DNA from: an uncultured Verrucomicrobia subdivision 3 bacterium
Lineage (GTDB): Bacteria; Verrucomicrobiota; Verrucomicrobiia; Limisphaerales; UBA11358
DNA length: 64,000 nucleotides
NCBI GenBank assembly: GCA_903878805.1
Contig: CAIRJF010000011.1
Span: 62,001 to 126,000 of the forward strand
Direction: 5' to 3'
Shown: piece after piece, positions 10,371-20,294 of the stretch
Numbering within the stretch: position 1 is the stretch's first letter
Layout: the number at the start of each line of letters is the position of its first letter
Made by a program: the position numbers and the translations under genes
Notes under the pieces: model-generated
What the model was told of the DNA's origin: nothing
The model's database searches: none
What the model saw: only the letters and a program-made list of their open reading frames with translations

Positions 10371-11822
10371 TTACGGATTTGAAGTCTGAAGTCGTTTGTA
10401 AATGTCCAAGTATTCATGGACGGCTCGTCGCCACGAAAAATCGGCTTTCATGGCGTTGTGGCGGCAGGCGTTTAGAAGTTTTGGCTGGCGATACAGCACC
10501 AGCGATTTGCGAATGGCCTTGGCGAGGGCGCGTGGCGTGTATTCAGAAAATTTTATACCGGTCGCAAGTTTGGGATTTTGCGTCCAGTCAATAACGCTGT
10601 CATCAAGGCCGCCGGTCGTGCGCACGATCGGAATTGTTCCATAGCGCAAACTATACATCTGGTTCAGCCCACAAGGCTCAAAGCGGGATGGCATCAGGAA
10701 AAAATCACAGCCAGCCTCAATCCGGTGAGCCAGCGTTTCGTCGTAACCAAATCGCACCGCAACCTTCCCGGGAAAATGTCGCGCTAGGTCGCGATAGCCG
10801 CGTTCATATTCCGGCGAGCCGCTGCCGAGCAAAACAAATTGCATGTTTGTGTTCAGCATTTCGGCGAGCGCGCCGAGCTGGATGTCCACGCCTTTTTGCT
10901 CCGCAAGCCGGGAGATTGTGCCAAAGAGCGGGGTGAATTCATCGGCGGGCAGGCCGACCAGTTTTTGCAATTCCAGCTTGTTGTGTTTTTTTCCGGCCAT
11001 GCGTCCGGCGGAATATGCCTTGAACAAATTCGGGTTTTTGGTGGTGTTCCACTCTTGGTAATCCACACCGTTGAGAATGCCGGTCAAATCTTTTTGCCGC
11101 CGGCGCAATATCCCGTCCAAACCGCAACCGTATTCCGGCGTGGCGATTTCGCGCGCGTAACGAGGGCTGACGGTCGTGATGAAATCTGCAAAAGCGACGC
11201 CTGCCTTGAGACAGTTCAGCAGCCCGAAAAATTCCGCGCCGTCCGGATTGAAATAATTTTCCGGCAAATTGGTCAGCGCGAAGGCTGAATCCACAAACAC
11301 ACCCTGATACGCGAGGTTGTGAATCGTCAGGCATGTGGGCGGTGCGCTCCCCCACCCTGCATTTTTTTCCTGCAAAATCAGGGCCGGAACCAAGGCCGCT
11401 TGCCAGTCGTGAACGTGCACCACGTCCGGCCGCCACTCGAGATAATGCGCCAGATGCACGAGGCATTTGGAGAAGAAGATATAGCGCTCGGCGTTGTCCG
11501 CGTAGCTGAAATTATTTTCCTGATAAATGCCGGCGCGGTCGAAGTAGCCCGGCTGGTCAATGAAATAAATCTTCAGCCCGTGCGCCACGTCCAGCTCCCA
11601 CAATTCCGCCTGGACATATTGCGAACCCAGCGGCAGGTGAAAATACCAGTCCACCTTGCGCAGATCCGGGAATTTCTCGCGGATGCCGCGATACAGCGGC
11701 GTGACGACGCGCGTCTCGTGACCGGCATCAGCCAAAGCCCGCGCCAACGCCCCAACCATGTCCGCCAGCCCGCCGGTTTTTGAGAACGGAAAAACTTCGC
11801 TGCTGGCGAGCAGAATGTTCAT
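10371..11822 (-). CDS. glgA: Glycogen synthase (ADP-glucose, GT5)
   Basis: N-terminal MNILLASSEVFPFSKTGGLADMVGALARAL; HVHDWQAAL; SRFEPCGLNQMYSLRYGTIPIVRTTGGLDDSV. Confidence 0.96.
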   Translation of the reverse strand: MNILLASSEVFPFSKTGGLADMVGALARALADAGHETRVVTPLYRGIREKFPDLRKVDWYFHLPLGSQYVQAELWELDVAHGLKIYFIDQPGYFDRAGIYQENNFSYADNAERYIFFSKCLVHLAHYLEWRPDVVHVHDWQAALVPALILQEKNAGWGSAPPTCLTIHNLAYQGVFVDSAFALTNLPENYFNPDGAEFFGLLNCLKAGVAFADFITTVSPRYAREIATPEYGCGLDGILRRRQKDLTGILNGVDYQEWNTTKNPNLFKAYSAGRMAGKKHNKLELQKLVGLPADEFTPLFGTISRLAEQKGVDIQLGALAEMLNTNMQFVLLGSGSPEYERGYRDLARHFPGKVAVRFGYDETLAHRIEAGCDFFLMPSRFEPCGLNQMYSLRYGTIPIVRTTGGLDDSVIDWTQNPKLATGIKFSEYTPRALAKAIRKSLVLYRQPKLLNACRHNAMKADFSWRRAVHEYLDIYKRLQTSNP

Positions 11823-11828
11823 TTCAAA

Positions 11829-13133
11829 TCAAACGGCCGTGATGCGATCCGTTTTCAAATACGGTTGCAGCGCTTCGGGAATTGTCACGCTGCCGTCGGC
11901 TTGTTGATGCGTTTCAATCAACGCCACAAACAACCGCGCCAACGCCGTGCCGCTGCCATTCAGGATGTGCGGAAATTTATTTTCGCCCGCTTCCGTTTTG
12001 AAACGCATATTCATCCGGCGCGATTGAAAATCTTCGCAGTTCGAGCAACTGGAAACCTCCAGATAGCTGCCCTGCCCTGGCGCCCAGACTTCGATGTCGT
12101 AAGTCTTCGCACTGCCGAAACCCATGTCGCCCGTGCAGAGCATAATCACGCGATAATGCAGACCGAGCAGTTGCAAAACTTTTTCCGCGTTGCCAACCAT
12201 CTTTTCCAATTCGTCGTAACCGGTTTCCGGTTTCACGATTTTGATTAACTCCACTTTGTCGAATTGGTGAACACGGATCATCCCGCGCGTGCCGACGCCC
12301 GCCGCGCCCGCTTCGCCACGAAAACATGGCGTGTAAGCGCAGTAACGAATCGGCAATTGTTTTTCCGCCAGCAATTCTTCGCGATGAATGTTCGCCACCG
12401 GCGTTTCCGCCGTGGGAATCAGATATAATTTCCCCAACTCCTCCGCGCGACCGCCTTCCGCCACGCCGTAGTATTGATCTTTGAACTTCGGAAACTGCCC
12501 CACGCCGACCATGCATTGTTCGCCGACCATGAACGGCGGCGACACTTCCGTGTAGTCGTGTTGCGTGATGTGCAAATCCAACAGAAAAGAAATCAACGCG
12601 CGTTCAAGTCGCGCGCCCCAATTCGTGTAGAGCAAAAAACCGCTGCCGGACAACTTCGCCGCGCGCTCAAAATCCACCAGCTTCAGCGACGCACACAAGT
12701 CCACGTGCGATTTCAACTTGAAGTCATAATTCGCTTTCGCGCCGTGAACGCGCACTTCGGGATTGTCTTCCGCCGTTTTTCCAATCGCGACCGACTCATG
12801 CGGCAAGTTGGGCAATTGCAGCATCAGCGCATCGCGCGCTGCTTCGCTGTCCGCTGCCGTTTTATCGAGCGCCGAGATTTTTTCGCCCAAATCTTTCGTC
12901 TCCGCCTTTTTCGCTTCGGCCTCGGCCAATTTCTTCTGCCCCATCAACGCGCCGATTTCTTTGGAAACTTTGTTGCGGAGCGATTTCAGCGTTTCCACTT
13001 CCGCCAAAGCTTTCCGGCGCGCTTCGTCCAGCTTGAGCAGTTCGTCAATCTTCGTTTCGTCCCCTGCCCCGCGCGTGGCGAGACGTTGTTTGACGAATTC
13101 CGTCTTTTCGCGAATCAATTTGATGTCGAGCAC
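11829..13133 (-). CDS. serS: Seryl-tRNA synthetase
   Basis: MLDIKLIREKTEFVKQRLATRG, CFRGEAGAAGVGTRGMIRVHQFDKVEL, SGTALARLFVALIE. Confidence 0.96.
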   Translation of the reverse strand: MLDIKLIREKTEFVKQRLATRGAGDETKIDELLKLDEARRKALAEVETLKSLRNKVSKEIGALMGQKKLAEAEAKKAETKDLGEKISALDKTAADSEAARDALMLQLPNLPHESVAIGKTAEDNPEVRVHGAKANYDFKLKSHVDLCASLKLVDFERAAKLSGSGFLLYTNWGARLERALISFLLDLHITQHDYTEVSPPFMVGEQCMVGVGQFPKFKDQYYGVAEGGRAEELGKLYLIPTAETPVANIHREELLAEKQLPIRYCAYTPCFRGEAGAAGVGTRGMIRVHQFDKVELIKIVKPETGYDELEKMVGNAEKVLQLLGLHYRVIMLCTGDMGFGSAKTYDIEVWAPGQGSYLEVSSCSNCEDFQSRRMNMRFKTEAGENKFPHILNGSGTALARLFVALIETHQQADGSVTIPEALQPYLKTDRITAV

Positions 13134-13192
13134 GGCGACACTTTAAGAAACAAGCTTGGACGCGGCAAGCCGATTGGGTTTAATGCCGCCAG

Positions 13193-13528
13193 ATGAATTG
13201 GCTGGCCAAAATGAATTCTGCCTTCCGCGTGCCGCCCATGACGCGCCTACGAATCTTCCTTGCGCTCGCCCTCGCCGTGTTCGCCGACGGCTTGCAACTC
13301 CTCCTCGGCCCGCTAGGCTGGGCGTTCGTTGATCAGGCGATAGATTGTGTCGCGATGATTTTGGTGAGCTGGGTCATCGGTTTCCACATCCTGCTGCTGC
13401 CGACCTTTGTCGTCGAACTCGTTCCCGTTTTGGACGACCTGCCCACGTGGACGGCCTGCACCGCCGCCGTCATCGCCTTGCGCAAACGCGCGCAAAATTC
13501 CCCGCCGCCTACCGGCGCAGAGCGTTGA
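13193..13528 (+). CDS. Small membrane hypothetical protein
   Basis: Multiple hydrophobic helices: LALALAVFADGLQLLLGPLGWAFVDQ...; 3' end overlaps the methyltransferase-fragment ORF. Confidence 0.55.
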   Translation: MNWLAKMNSAFRVPPMTRLRIFLALALAVFADGLQLLLGPLGWAFVDQAIDCVAMILVSWVIGFHILLLPTFVVELVPVLDDLPTWTACTAAVIALRKRAQNSPPPTGAER

Positions 13529-13857
13529 TCAATTCATCCAGTTTGTCGGCGATGGCCTGCACCTCGGCTTGTGTGGGCGGGTTGGATACCGTCAATCCCA
13601 GCGTGGCCACGCCGTTGGCGTTGGCGGCGCAATTGGGCATCTGTTTGCCGGTCACCTTCCGCATCTCGGCATAATTGAAACGGTGTTTGCTCTTTTCATT
13701 CTTGGCGGCCCAGAGCACGGTCTCGGTGGAGTGGGTAAAGTAGCGGCAACTCAAGTTGGGCGGCGGATTGGGCTTTTCCCACGCAATGTCGTTGAGGATT
13801 TTGTAGCCAAGTTGTTGCATGGCGTAGCCAATGGAAAAGATGACGTGGTGGGTGCCG
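13509..13857 (-). pseudogene. DNA methyltransferase middle segment, continuing into a short 'MPNCAANANGVATLGLTVSNPPTQAEVQAIADKLDELINALRR' ORF
   Basis: GTHHVIFSIGYAMQQLGYKILNDIAWEKPNPPPNLSCRYFTHSTETVLWAAKNEKSKHRFNYAEMRK matches the post-DPPY part of DPPY-type methyltransferases; lacks C-terminal motif I/X region. Confidence 0.8.
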
Positions 13858-13865
13858 GTAAAGTT

Positions 13866-14012
13866 ATGAATACCACAACCAATGCGACTGCGAGCGTGAC
13901 GGGCGGCGATGCTTACACCGTCGCCACGGGGCACACGCAAGCCGGGGTTACAAACAATGCGGACATCGCCGCGCAGACGTGGCAGGACGCGCCGACAAGC
14001 CAAACAAAATAA
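13866..14012 (+). CDS. Small phage-like ORF (48 aa)
   Basis: MNTTTNATASVTGGDAYTVATGHTQAGVTNNADIAAQTWQDAPTSQTK*, 3 nt upstream of the next ORF. Confidence 0.5.
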   Translation: MNTTTNATASVTGGDAYTVATGHTQAGVTNNADIAAQTWQDAPTSQTK

Positions 14013-14015
14013 TTT

Positions 14016-14150
14016 ATGGAAACACCCGAAACACCTGTGACGCCTGAAACACCTGAAACACCTGTGACGCCGGAAACGCCTGAAACACCTGTGACGCCGG
14101 AAACGCCGGAATGGATTGCGCCGGATAAGTTGCCGGGCTGGTGCGAATAA
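14016..14150 (+). CDS. Small repeat protein (44 aa) with ETPETPVTP repeats
   Basis: METPETPVTPETPETPVTPETPETPVTPETPEWIAPDKLPGWCE*. Confidence 0.5.
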   Translation: METPETPVTPETPETPVTPETPETPVTPETPEWIAPDKLPGWCE

Positions 14151-14163
14151 TTGGCGCGGAATA

Positions 14164-14202
14164 AAAAGGGCGCGGCGCAAATCTACTTGCGCTGCGTCTT
14201 TT
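14164..14202 (+). terminator. Hairpin/terminator-like after the small ORF cluster
   Basis: gcggcgcaa-atctac-ttgcgctgc followed by gtctttt. Confidence 0.4.
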
Positions 14203-14222
14203 CGCGTTCTAATTTCGCCAGC

Positions 14223-14887
14223 ATGAAAATTAAAATCATCGCACTTTTTTATCCATCGCGGCGGCGGCGCACGCTTACACGTTTTATCCGCTAACGGTTA
14301 CGGTTGCCGGGACGGAATACGTTCAAAACGCCACAACGTATTTCGGCACGGCGGCAACCGTTTTAAATCCGGTCAAATACTCTTTCACGACAAAATCATT
14401 GCTGCAAATTCTGGCGAACGATGAATATATTTTAGGAAATTTCGGCTTCACGAATTTTCTTTCCGGCTCGCAACTCGTTTTGATGTATTGCCCCGAGTCA
14501 ATAGACCAAAGCTATTTTGTGGTTACGTTTGCAAATGCCGTCGTTGTGGACGTGTCGGACATACTTACTTTCCGGCCTGATTCAAACCCCGTTGTCACGT
14601 CTGGAAAGTATGACACCGGCACAGGGCTTTTAAATAATTTGTCCGTGACATTCGGCGGGACAATTATTTTTGACGAAGCGGCGGTAGGGTATGACAACAA
14701 ATTTTATTTATCGGGTTTAGTAACGGGGACAGGAACGGACAAAGTTCAAAGTCCGTTCTATGTCGAAACGTGGAAACTTTCGGTAAAATCGGCTTACGGC
14801 ACAGGTTCAAACGCTTCGTATGGTATTTACAGCACGGGCAGCTTTTCATTTTCCGGCACGGTGCAAGGTAGCTTGCCGCGTCCGTGA
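14223..14887 (+). pseudogene. Exported hypothetical protein with a single-base frameshift in its signal peptide
   Basis: MKIKIIALF then frame change at T6 (14245-14250); with one extra T it reads MKIKIIALFLSIAAAAHAYTFYPLTVTV... continuing into ORF 14399..14887. Confidence 0.6.
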
Positions 14888-15107
14888 TTTATTCACAAAC
14901 GCAACCGCCTGCGGTGAATTTTCGGTGAATAAAAGCCAAAATTCTGTGAATAATGCTTAAAAAATCACGTCAATTATTAAATTGCGTTGATTTTCAACAA
15001 CATATCAAACATTGTGCGTCATATATTGTATAATTATTCTGGTATTGTATTTGGTTTTTTGTTTTGAATTTTTGATGGGTATGGCATTTGCTGTTGATAT
15101 CTGACGT

Positions 15108-15485
15108 ATGCTCACAAAGACTGGAAATAATTCTTCTGCCGGTTTTACACTGGTGGAAATCATGATTGTGGTCGGCATACTCGGCTTGTTGCTGGGCATC
15201 ATGGTTCCTTACTATGTCAACCAGCGCGCCACGGCTCAGGCAAATGGTTGCATCAATAACCTTTTTAAGCTTCAAGCGGCATCGGATCAATTTGCTGTGG
15301 AAAATGGAAAATCCACCGGCGACAGCATCAATTATCCCACTGACTTGAAACCTTACATCAAGCTTACTCAATCTGGACAGATTCCGCCTTGCCCGGGTGG
15401 TGGAACTTACGCCATTGCGCAAGTTGGCGGCCGCCCGGTTTGTTCCTTAGGCACCTTGGTCAAGCCACCGCACATCCTGCCTTGA
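15108..15485 (+). CDS. Type II secretion/type IV pilin-like prepilin
   Basis: Prepilin N-methylation motif AGFTLVEIMIVVGILGLLLGIMVPYYV. Confidence 0.9.
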   Translation: MLTKTGNNSSAGFTLVEIMIVVGILGLLLGIMVPYYVNQRATAQANGCINNLFKLQAASDQFAVENGKSTGDSINYPTDLKPYIKLTQSGQIPPCPGGGTYAIAQVGGRPVCSLGTLVKPPHILP

Positions 15486-15491
15486 ACGCCG

Positions 15492-17279
15492 ATGCCAAGT
15501 CGCACTGATTTGAATTTGCTGCCGGTTCCGCAATCGCTGAAATTATCTCAAGGTTTTTTTTCCCTGCCGAGACGCCAGCCCCTGACGGCCATTAAAATAA
15601 TCCGCACAGATGTCGCGCCGAATCATCCCGAAGGCTATGCACTGAAAATTTCCGAAACGGGCATAGAAATTTCCTTCCGTGAAACCGCCGGGCTGGGCGC
15701 AGCCACGGCGACTCTGCGGCAGTTGCTCCGCGAATTCGGACGCAAGCTGCCGTGTTTAAGAATTCGCGACTGGCCGGATTTTTCGCGTCGCGGCGTAATG
15801 CTCGACATCTCCCGCGGACGCGTGCCAAGGCTGGAAACTTTGCTGGAACTTGCGGAAAAACTCTCCACTTTTAAGATCAACGAGCTGCAACTTTACACCG
15901 AACATACGTTCGCCTACAAAAAATACCACCGCATCTGGCAAAGCTGGGGCGCGCTCACGTCGGAGGAAATTCAAATCCTCGACACGCGCTGCCACGAACT
16001 CGGCATTGATCTCGTGCCGAACCAGAATTCCTTCGGCCATTTGCGCTATTTTCTCGAAGACCCGCGCCTGAAAAAACTTGGTGAAATCTCCGAACCATTC
16101 CTCGCCGAGACGAAAGATTTTCTCCGTCGTCCGACCACGCTCGCGCCGAATCATCCTAGCACCCTGCCCTTTTTGCGCGGCCTTTACGACGAGCTGCTGC
16201 CGAACTTCTCTAGCGGATTGTTCAACATCGGCGGCGATGAAACGTGGGACTTGGGCAAAGGCAAAAGCGAGAAGCTATTTAAAAATAAAGGTAAAGGCCG
16301 CGTCTATTTAGATTTCCTGAAAAAAATCCACCGCGAAGTTTACGCACGCGACAAGACGATGATGTTCTGGGGCGACATCATTTTGAAATATCCAAAACTG
16401 ATTCGCGAGTTGCCGAAGAATGTCGTCGCGCTGAACTGGGGTTACGAAGTGAATCATCCCTTTGCGCAAGAAGCCGCGCAATTCGCGAAAGCGAAAATTC
16501 CCTTTTATGTCTGCCCCGGAACTTCGACGTGGCAAACGCTTATCGGCAAACACGACAATGCTTTCGCCAATCTGCGCGCCGCCGCCAAAGCCGGGAAAAA
16601 ATTTGGCGCGCTTGGTTTTCTCAACACCGATTGGGGCGACGGCGGCCATCCGCAGCCGCTGGCGGTAAGCTGGCCGATGTTCGCTGCGGGCGCGGCGCTG
16701 GCTTGGAATTCCAAAGGTTTTGACGAATCAAAACTCATTTCAATTTTGAGCCGGGATGTATTTGAAGATGTCAGCGGCAAGATCACGCAAGCTGGATTCA
16801 AGCTAGGTTTCGCGCACCAAAAGCTCGGTGTCAACGCAGTGAACGAAACGCCGCTCGGCACGGTGATTGCCGCACCGAAGCCGGCCGAGCGCGAATTGTT
16901 TTGCCGCAACGGACTGAGATGGTTCACCAAAATACCCAAGCGAAAGATTCTCGCCACGTTGACGGAGATTCGGAGACAGCGCACCGCCCTGCTATGCTCC
17001 AAGCCTGATTCCGATTCCGGGAAAATTCTGGCGCGCGAATTGGATCTGGCGGCGCGGATGGCGGAGCAATCCTGCAAATTCATGCTATGGCAGCAAGCGG
17101 TTGCTGCTGGAGAAATTTCCGAGGCAAAGCGGCAAGCGCAATCGGGCATCCGTGAGTTGCAGCAGTTGGAAAAAGATTTCAACGTGCTCTGGCCGTTGCG
17201 CAACAAGGCGACGCCGAAACATTGCTCCCCGTTCCTGCGCTGGCGGATGGAAGATTACCGGCGTGGCCGCTGGGATTAG
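15492..17279 (+). CDS. Glycoside hydrolase family 20-like (beta-N-acetylhexosaminidase-like)
   Basis: RIRDWPDFSRRGVMLDISRGRVPRLETLLELAEKLSTFKINELQLYTEHTFAY, NIGGDETWDLG. Confidence 0.75.
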   Translation: MPSRTDLNLLPVPQSLKLSQGFFSLPRRQPLTAIKIIRTDVAPNHPEGYALKISETGIEISFRETAGLGAATATLRQLLREFGRKLPCLRIRDWPDFSRRGVMLDISRGRVPRLETLLELAEKLSTFKINELQLYTEHTFAYKKYHRIWQSWGALTSEEIQILDTRCHELGIDLVPNQNSFGHLRYFLEDPRLKKLGEISEPFLAETKDFLRRPTTLAPNHPSTLPFLRGLYDELLPNFSSGLFNIGGDETWDLGKGKSEKLFKNKGKGRVYLDFLKKIHREVYARDKTMMFWGDIILKYPKLIRELPKNVVALNWGYEVNHPFAQEAAQFAKAKIPFYVCPGTSTWQTLIGKHDNAFANLRAAAKAGKKFGALGFLNTDWGDGGHPQPLAVSWPMFAAGAALAWNSKGFDESKLISILSRDVFEDVSGKITQAGFKLGFAHQKLGVNAVNETPLGTVIAAPKPAERELFCRNGLRWFTKIPKRKILATLTEIRRQRTALLCSKPDSDSGKILARELDLAARMAEQSCKFMLWQQAVAAGEISEAKRQAQSGIRELQQLEKDFNVLWPLRNKATPKHCSPFLRWRMEDYRRGRWD

Positions 17280-17323
17280 CGTTCCCGCTTGCCAAATTTC
17301 CCGTGCTTGCGCATTTTCGCGCC

Positions 17324-17788
17324 ATGCAATCGCACGAACTGCTCCGGGAGGTCTTTGACAAAAAGGCGGCGAAGGAAATTTCCGCCGACCTCGAACTCTC
17401 CACCTCAATGATTTACAAATGGGCGCAACCGGCGGCAAACGACGGCGGTGTTGAAAATCCGCTCGACCGCATCGAGGCGCTCATCCAAAGCACCGGCGAC
17501 CAGCGCATCGCTCAATGGATTTGTCAGCGCGCGGGCGGATTCTTCATCGTCAATCCCAAGAATGTGCCACATCCACATTTTCTCATCCCAGCCACGAATC
17601 AAATTGTCCAGGAATTTGCCGACCTGCTCGCCGTCATCGCCACCGCGGCGGCGGACAATAAAATTACTTCACCGGAAGCCGAACAAATCCGCGCGCGCTG
17701 GGAGAAATTGAAAAGCGCGACGGAGGGTTTTGTGGCCGCGTGCGAGAACGGGGATTTTGATGCGCTCCGCTCCGCGAAGCGCCAATAA
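17324..17788 (+). CDS. Hypothetical protein with phage regulatory CII-like/HTH features
   Basis: MQSHELLREVFDKKAAKEISADLELSTSMIYKWAQ (HTH-like). Confidence 0.55.
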   Translation: MQSHELLREVFDKKAAKEISADLELSTSMIYKWAQPAANDGGVENPLDRIEALIQSTGDQRIAQWICQRAGGFFIVNPKNVPHPHFLIPATNQIVQEFADLLAVIATAAADNKITSPEAEQIRARWEKLKSATEGFVAACENGDFDALRSAKRQ

Positions 17789-17790
17789 AA

Positions 17791-17818
17791 AACACCCGCA
17801 GTTTTGGTGCGGGCGTTT
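17791..17818. terminator. Bidirectional terminator hairpin between convergent genes
   Basis: aacacccgca-gttttgg-tgcgggcgtt with flanking A/T tracts. Confidence 0.6.
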
Positions 17819-17835
17819 GAGAGGAATAACTGTTC

Positions 17836-18249
17836 TTATTTAGCCGCCGGGGCGTTGGTCTGCACGGGCAAGGTCGAGAGCAGATTGTTTGCCGACGAAG
17901 GGTTTGCGGTAACGGGTGCAGGCGGCGATGCCGACGGCGGTGCGATTGGCGTCTGCATTTGTTTTTGCTGAACCTGCTTAGCGAAATCCGCCGCGCTGTT
18001 GTCGGAATGCACTTTGTCGTGCAAATAGCCAAGCAGCAGCGCCAACAGTAAAAACGCCACGGTGGCAGACTTGGTGATTTTCGTCAGGGCGTTGCCGGAG
18101 CCGGCGCCAAACAAAGCGTCCGCCGTGCCTGCGCCGAACGCCATGCCCGCGCCCGCGTCCTTCTTGGGCAATTGCACCAGCACCAGCAGAATCAGCAGCA
18201 GCGCGTTGAGGACAATGATGAACGTCAAAATGCCAACAATGAAAGTCAT
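17836..18249 (-). CDS. secG: Preprotein translocase subunit SecG
   Basis: LLLILLVLVQLPKKDAGAGMAFGAGTADALFGAGSGNALTKIT. Confidence 0.9.
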   Translation of the reverse strand: MTFIVGILTFIIVLNALLLILLVLVQLPKKDAGAGMAFGAGTADALFGAGSGNALTKITKSATVAFLLLALLLGYLHDKVHSDNSAADFAKQVQQKQMQTPIAPPSASPPAPVTANPSSANNLLSTLPVQTNAPAAK

Positions 18250-18261
18250 AGGTCGTTTAGT

Positions 18262-19026
<765 letters not shown>

Positions 19027-19049
19027 TTAAATTTTTTATCGGTTAAAAA

Positions 19050-20294
19050 CTATTTTTCTGAAAGCGCCGCCACGCCGGGCAGCACTTTGCCTTCGAGAAA
19101 TTCCAGCGACGCGCCGCCGCCGGTCGAGGTGTGCGAAACTTTTTTGTCCGCGCCAAATTTCTTTGCTGCCGTGGCCGTGTCGCCGCCGCCAACGACCGTT
19201 GTTGCGCCTGCCGCAGTTGCGGCAATAATCGCATCTGCCATGGACTTCGTGGCTTTTTCAAACGCGGGAAATTCAAACACGCCCGGCGGTCCGTTCCAGA
19301 TAATCGTTTTAGCGCGGGCGATGACCGCAGCAAACAACTTCGACGATTCCGGGCCGGCGTCGAGGCCTTCCCAGCCAGCAGGAATGCCGCTCGCCAGCGT
19401 GGCGCTGCTGACGTTCGCATCGGGACCGTATTTGTCGCCGATTACCCAGTCAACCGGCAGATGAATTTGTTTACCCTTGGCTTTGGCCTTCGCGAGCAGT
19501 TCGGGAACAATCTTCGCACCTTCCGCGTCGAACAGTGATTTCCCGATTTCCATGTTGTCCTGAATTTTGCGGAACGTGTAAGCCATGCCGCCGCCGATAA
19601 TGATTTCGTCGGCCTTGTCCAAAAGATTGTTGATGAGTTGAATCTTGTCGGAAACTTTCGAGCCGCCAAGAATCGCGAGCAGCGGGCGTTTTGGATTGTC
19701 GAGCACGGCGCTGAACGCATCCAATTCTTTTTTCATCAAATAGCCGCAAGCGCGTTGCGGCAACTGCACGCCAGTCATCGAACTGTGATCGCGATGCGCG
19801 GTGCCGAAAGCGTCATTGATATAAACGTCACCGAGCTTCGTGAGGCTGGCGCGAAAGGCTTTTACTTTTTCGGCATCGGCTTTCAACTTCGTGCCGTCTT
19901 CGAGTTTGACCTTGCCTTCTTCCTCGATGTGGAAGCGCAAATTTTCGAGCAGGATGACATCACCGGGTTTGGCCTTGGCGCACGCGGCTTCAACTTCTGC
20001 GCCGACACAGTTGTTGAGAAATTGCACCGGCCTGCCAAGCAGTTTTTCCAAGGCTGCCGCAATCGGCTTCAACGAAAATTTCTCGATGTGCTTGCCGTCA
20101 GGACGACCGAGATGGCTCATCAAAATTACGGACGCGCCTTTATCCAAAGCATATTTGATGGTCGGCAAAGCGGCTTCGATGCGCTTGGTGTTGGTGATCG
20201 CACCGGTGACTTTGTCCTGCGGCACGTTGAAATCCACGCGGATGAGTGCGCGTTTGCCCTTCAATTCGAGATCTTCAATAAAAAGTTTGGCCAT
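19050..20294 (-). CDS. pgk: Phosphoglycerate kinase
   Basis: [54 protein letters not shown]. Confidence 0.97.
   Translation of the reverse strand: MAKLFIEDLELKGKRALIRVDFNVPQDKVTGAITNTKRIEAALPTIKYALDKGASVILMSHLGRPDGKHIEKFSLKPIAAALEKLLGRPVQFLNNCVGAEVEAACAKAKPGDVILLENLRFHIEEEGKVKLEDGTKLKADAEKVKAFRASLTKLGDVYINDAFGTAHRDHSSMTGVQLPQRACGYLMKKELDAFSAVLDNPKRPLLAILGGSKVSDKIQLINNLLDKADEIIIGGGMAYTFRKIQDNMEIGKSLFDAEGAKIVPELLAKAKAKGKQIHLPVDWVIGDKYGPDANVSSATLASGIPAGWEGLDAGPESSKLFAAVIARAKTIIWNGPPGVFEFPAFEKATKSMADAIIAATAAGATTVVGGGDTATAAKKFGADKKVSHTSTGGGASLEFLEGKVLPGVAALSEK

Noticed and set aside
9214-13858. Site-specific invertible switch with recombinase
   Set aside because: Only 3-bp shared sequence at the ends and no recombinase/invertase ORF in the window; retained as an inversion but not claimed as programmed.
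14016-14116. Possible CRISPR-like direct repeats
   Set aside because: Contiguous in-frame tandem repeats with no spacers; coding repeat.
13866-14180. 5' extension of the - strand ORF 13509..14180 (FRRFRRHRCF repeats)
   Set aside because: It is the reverse complement of the + strand METPETP and MNTTT ORFs; only the part left of about 13857 is methyltransferase.
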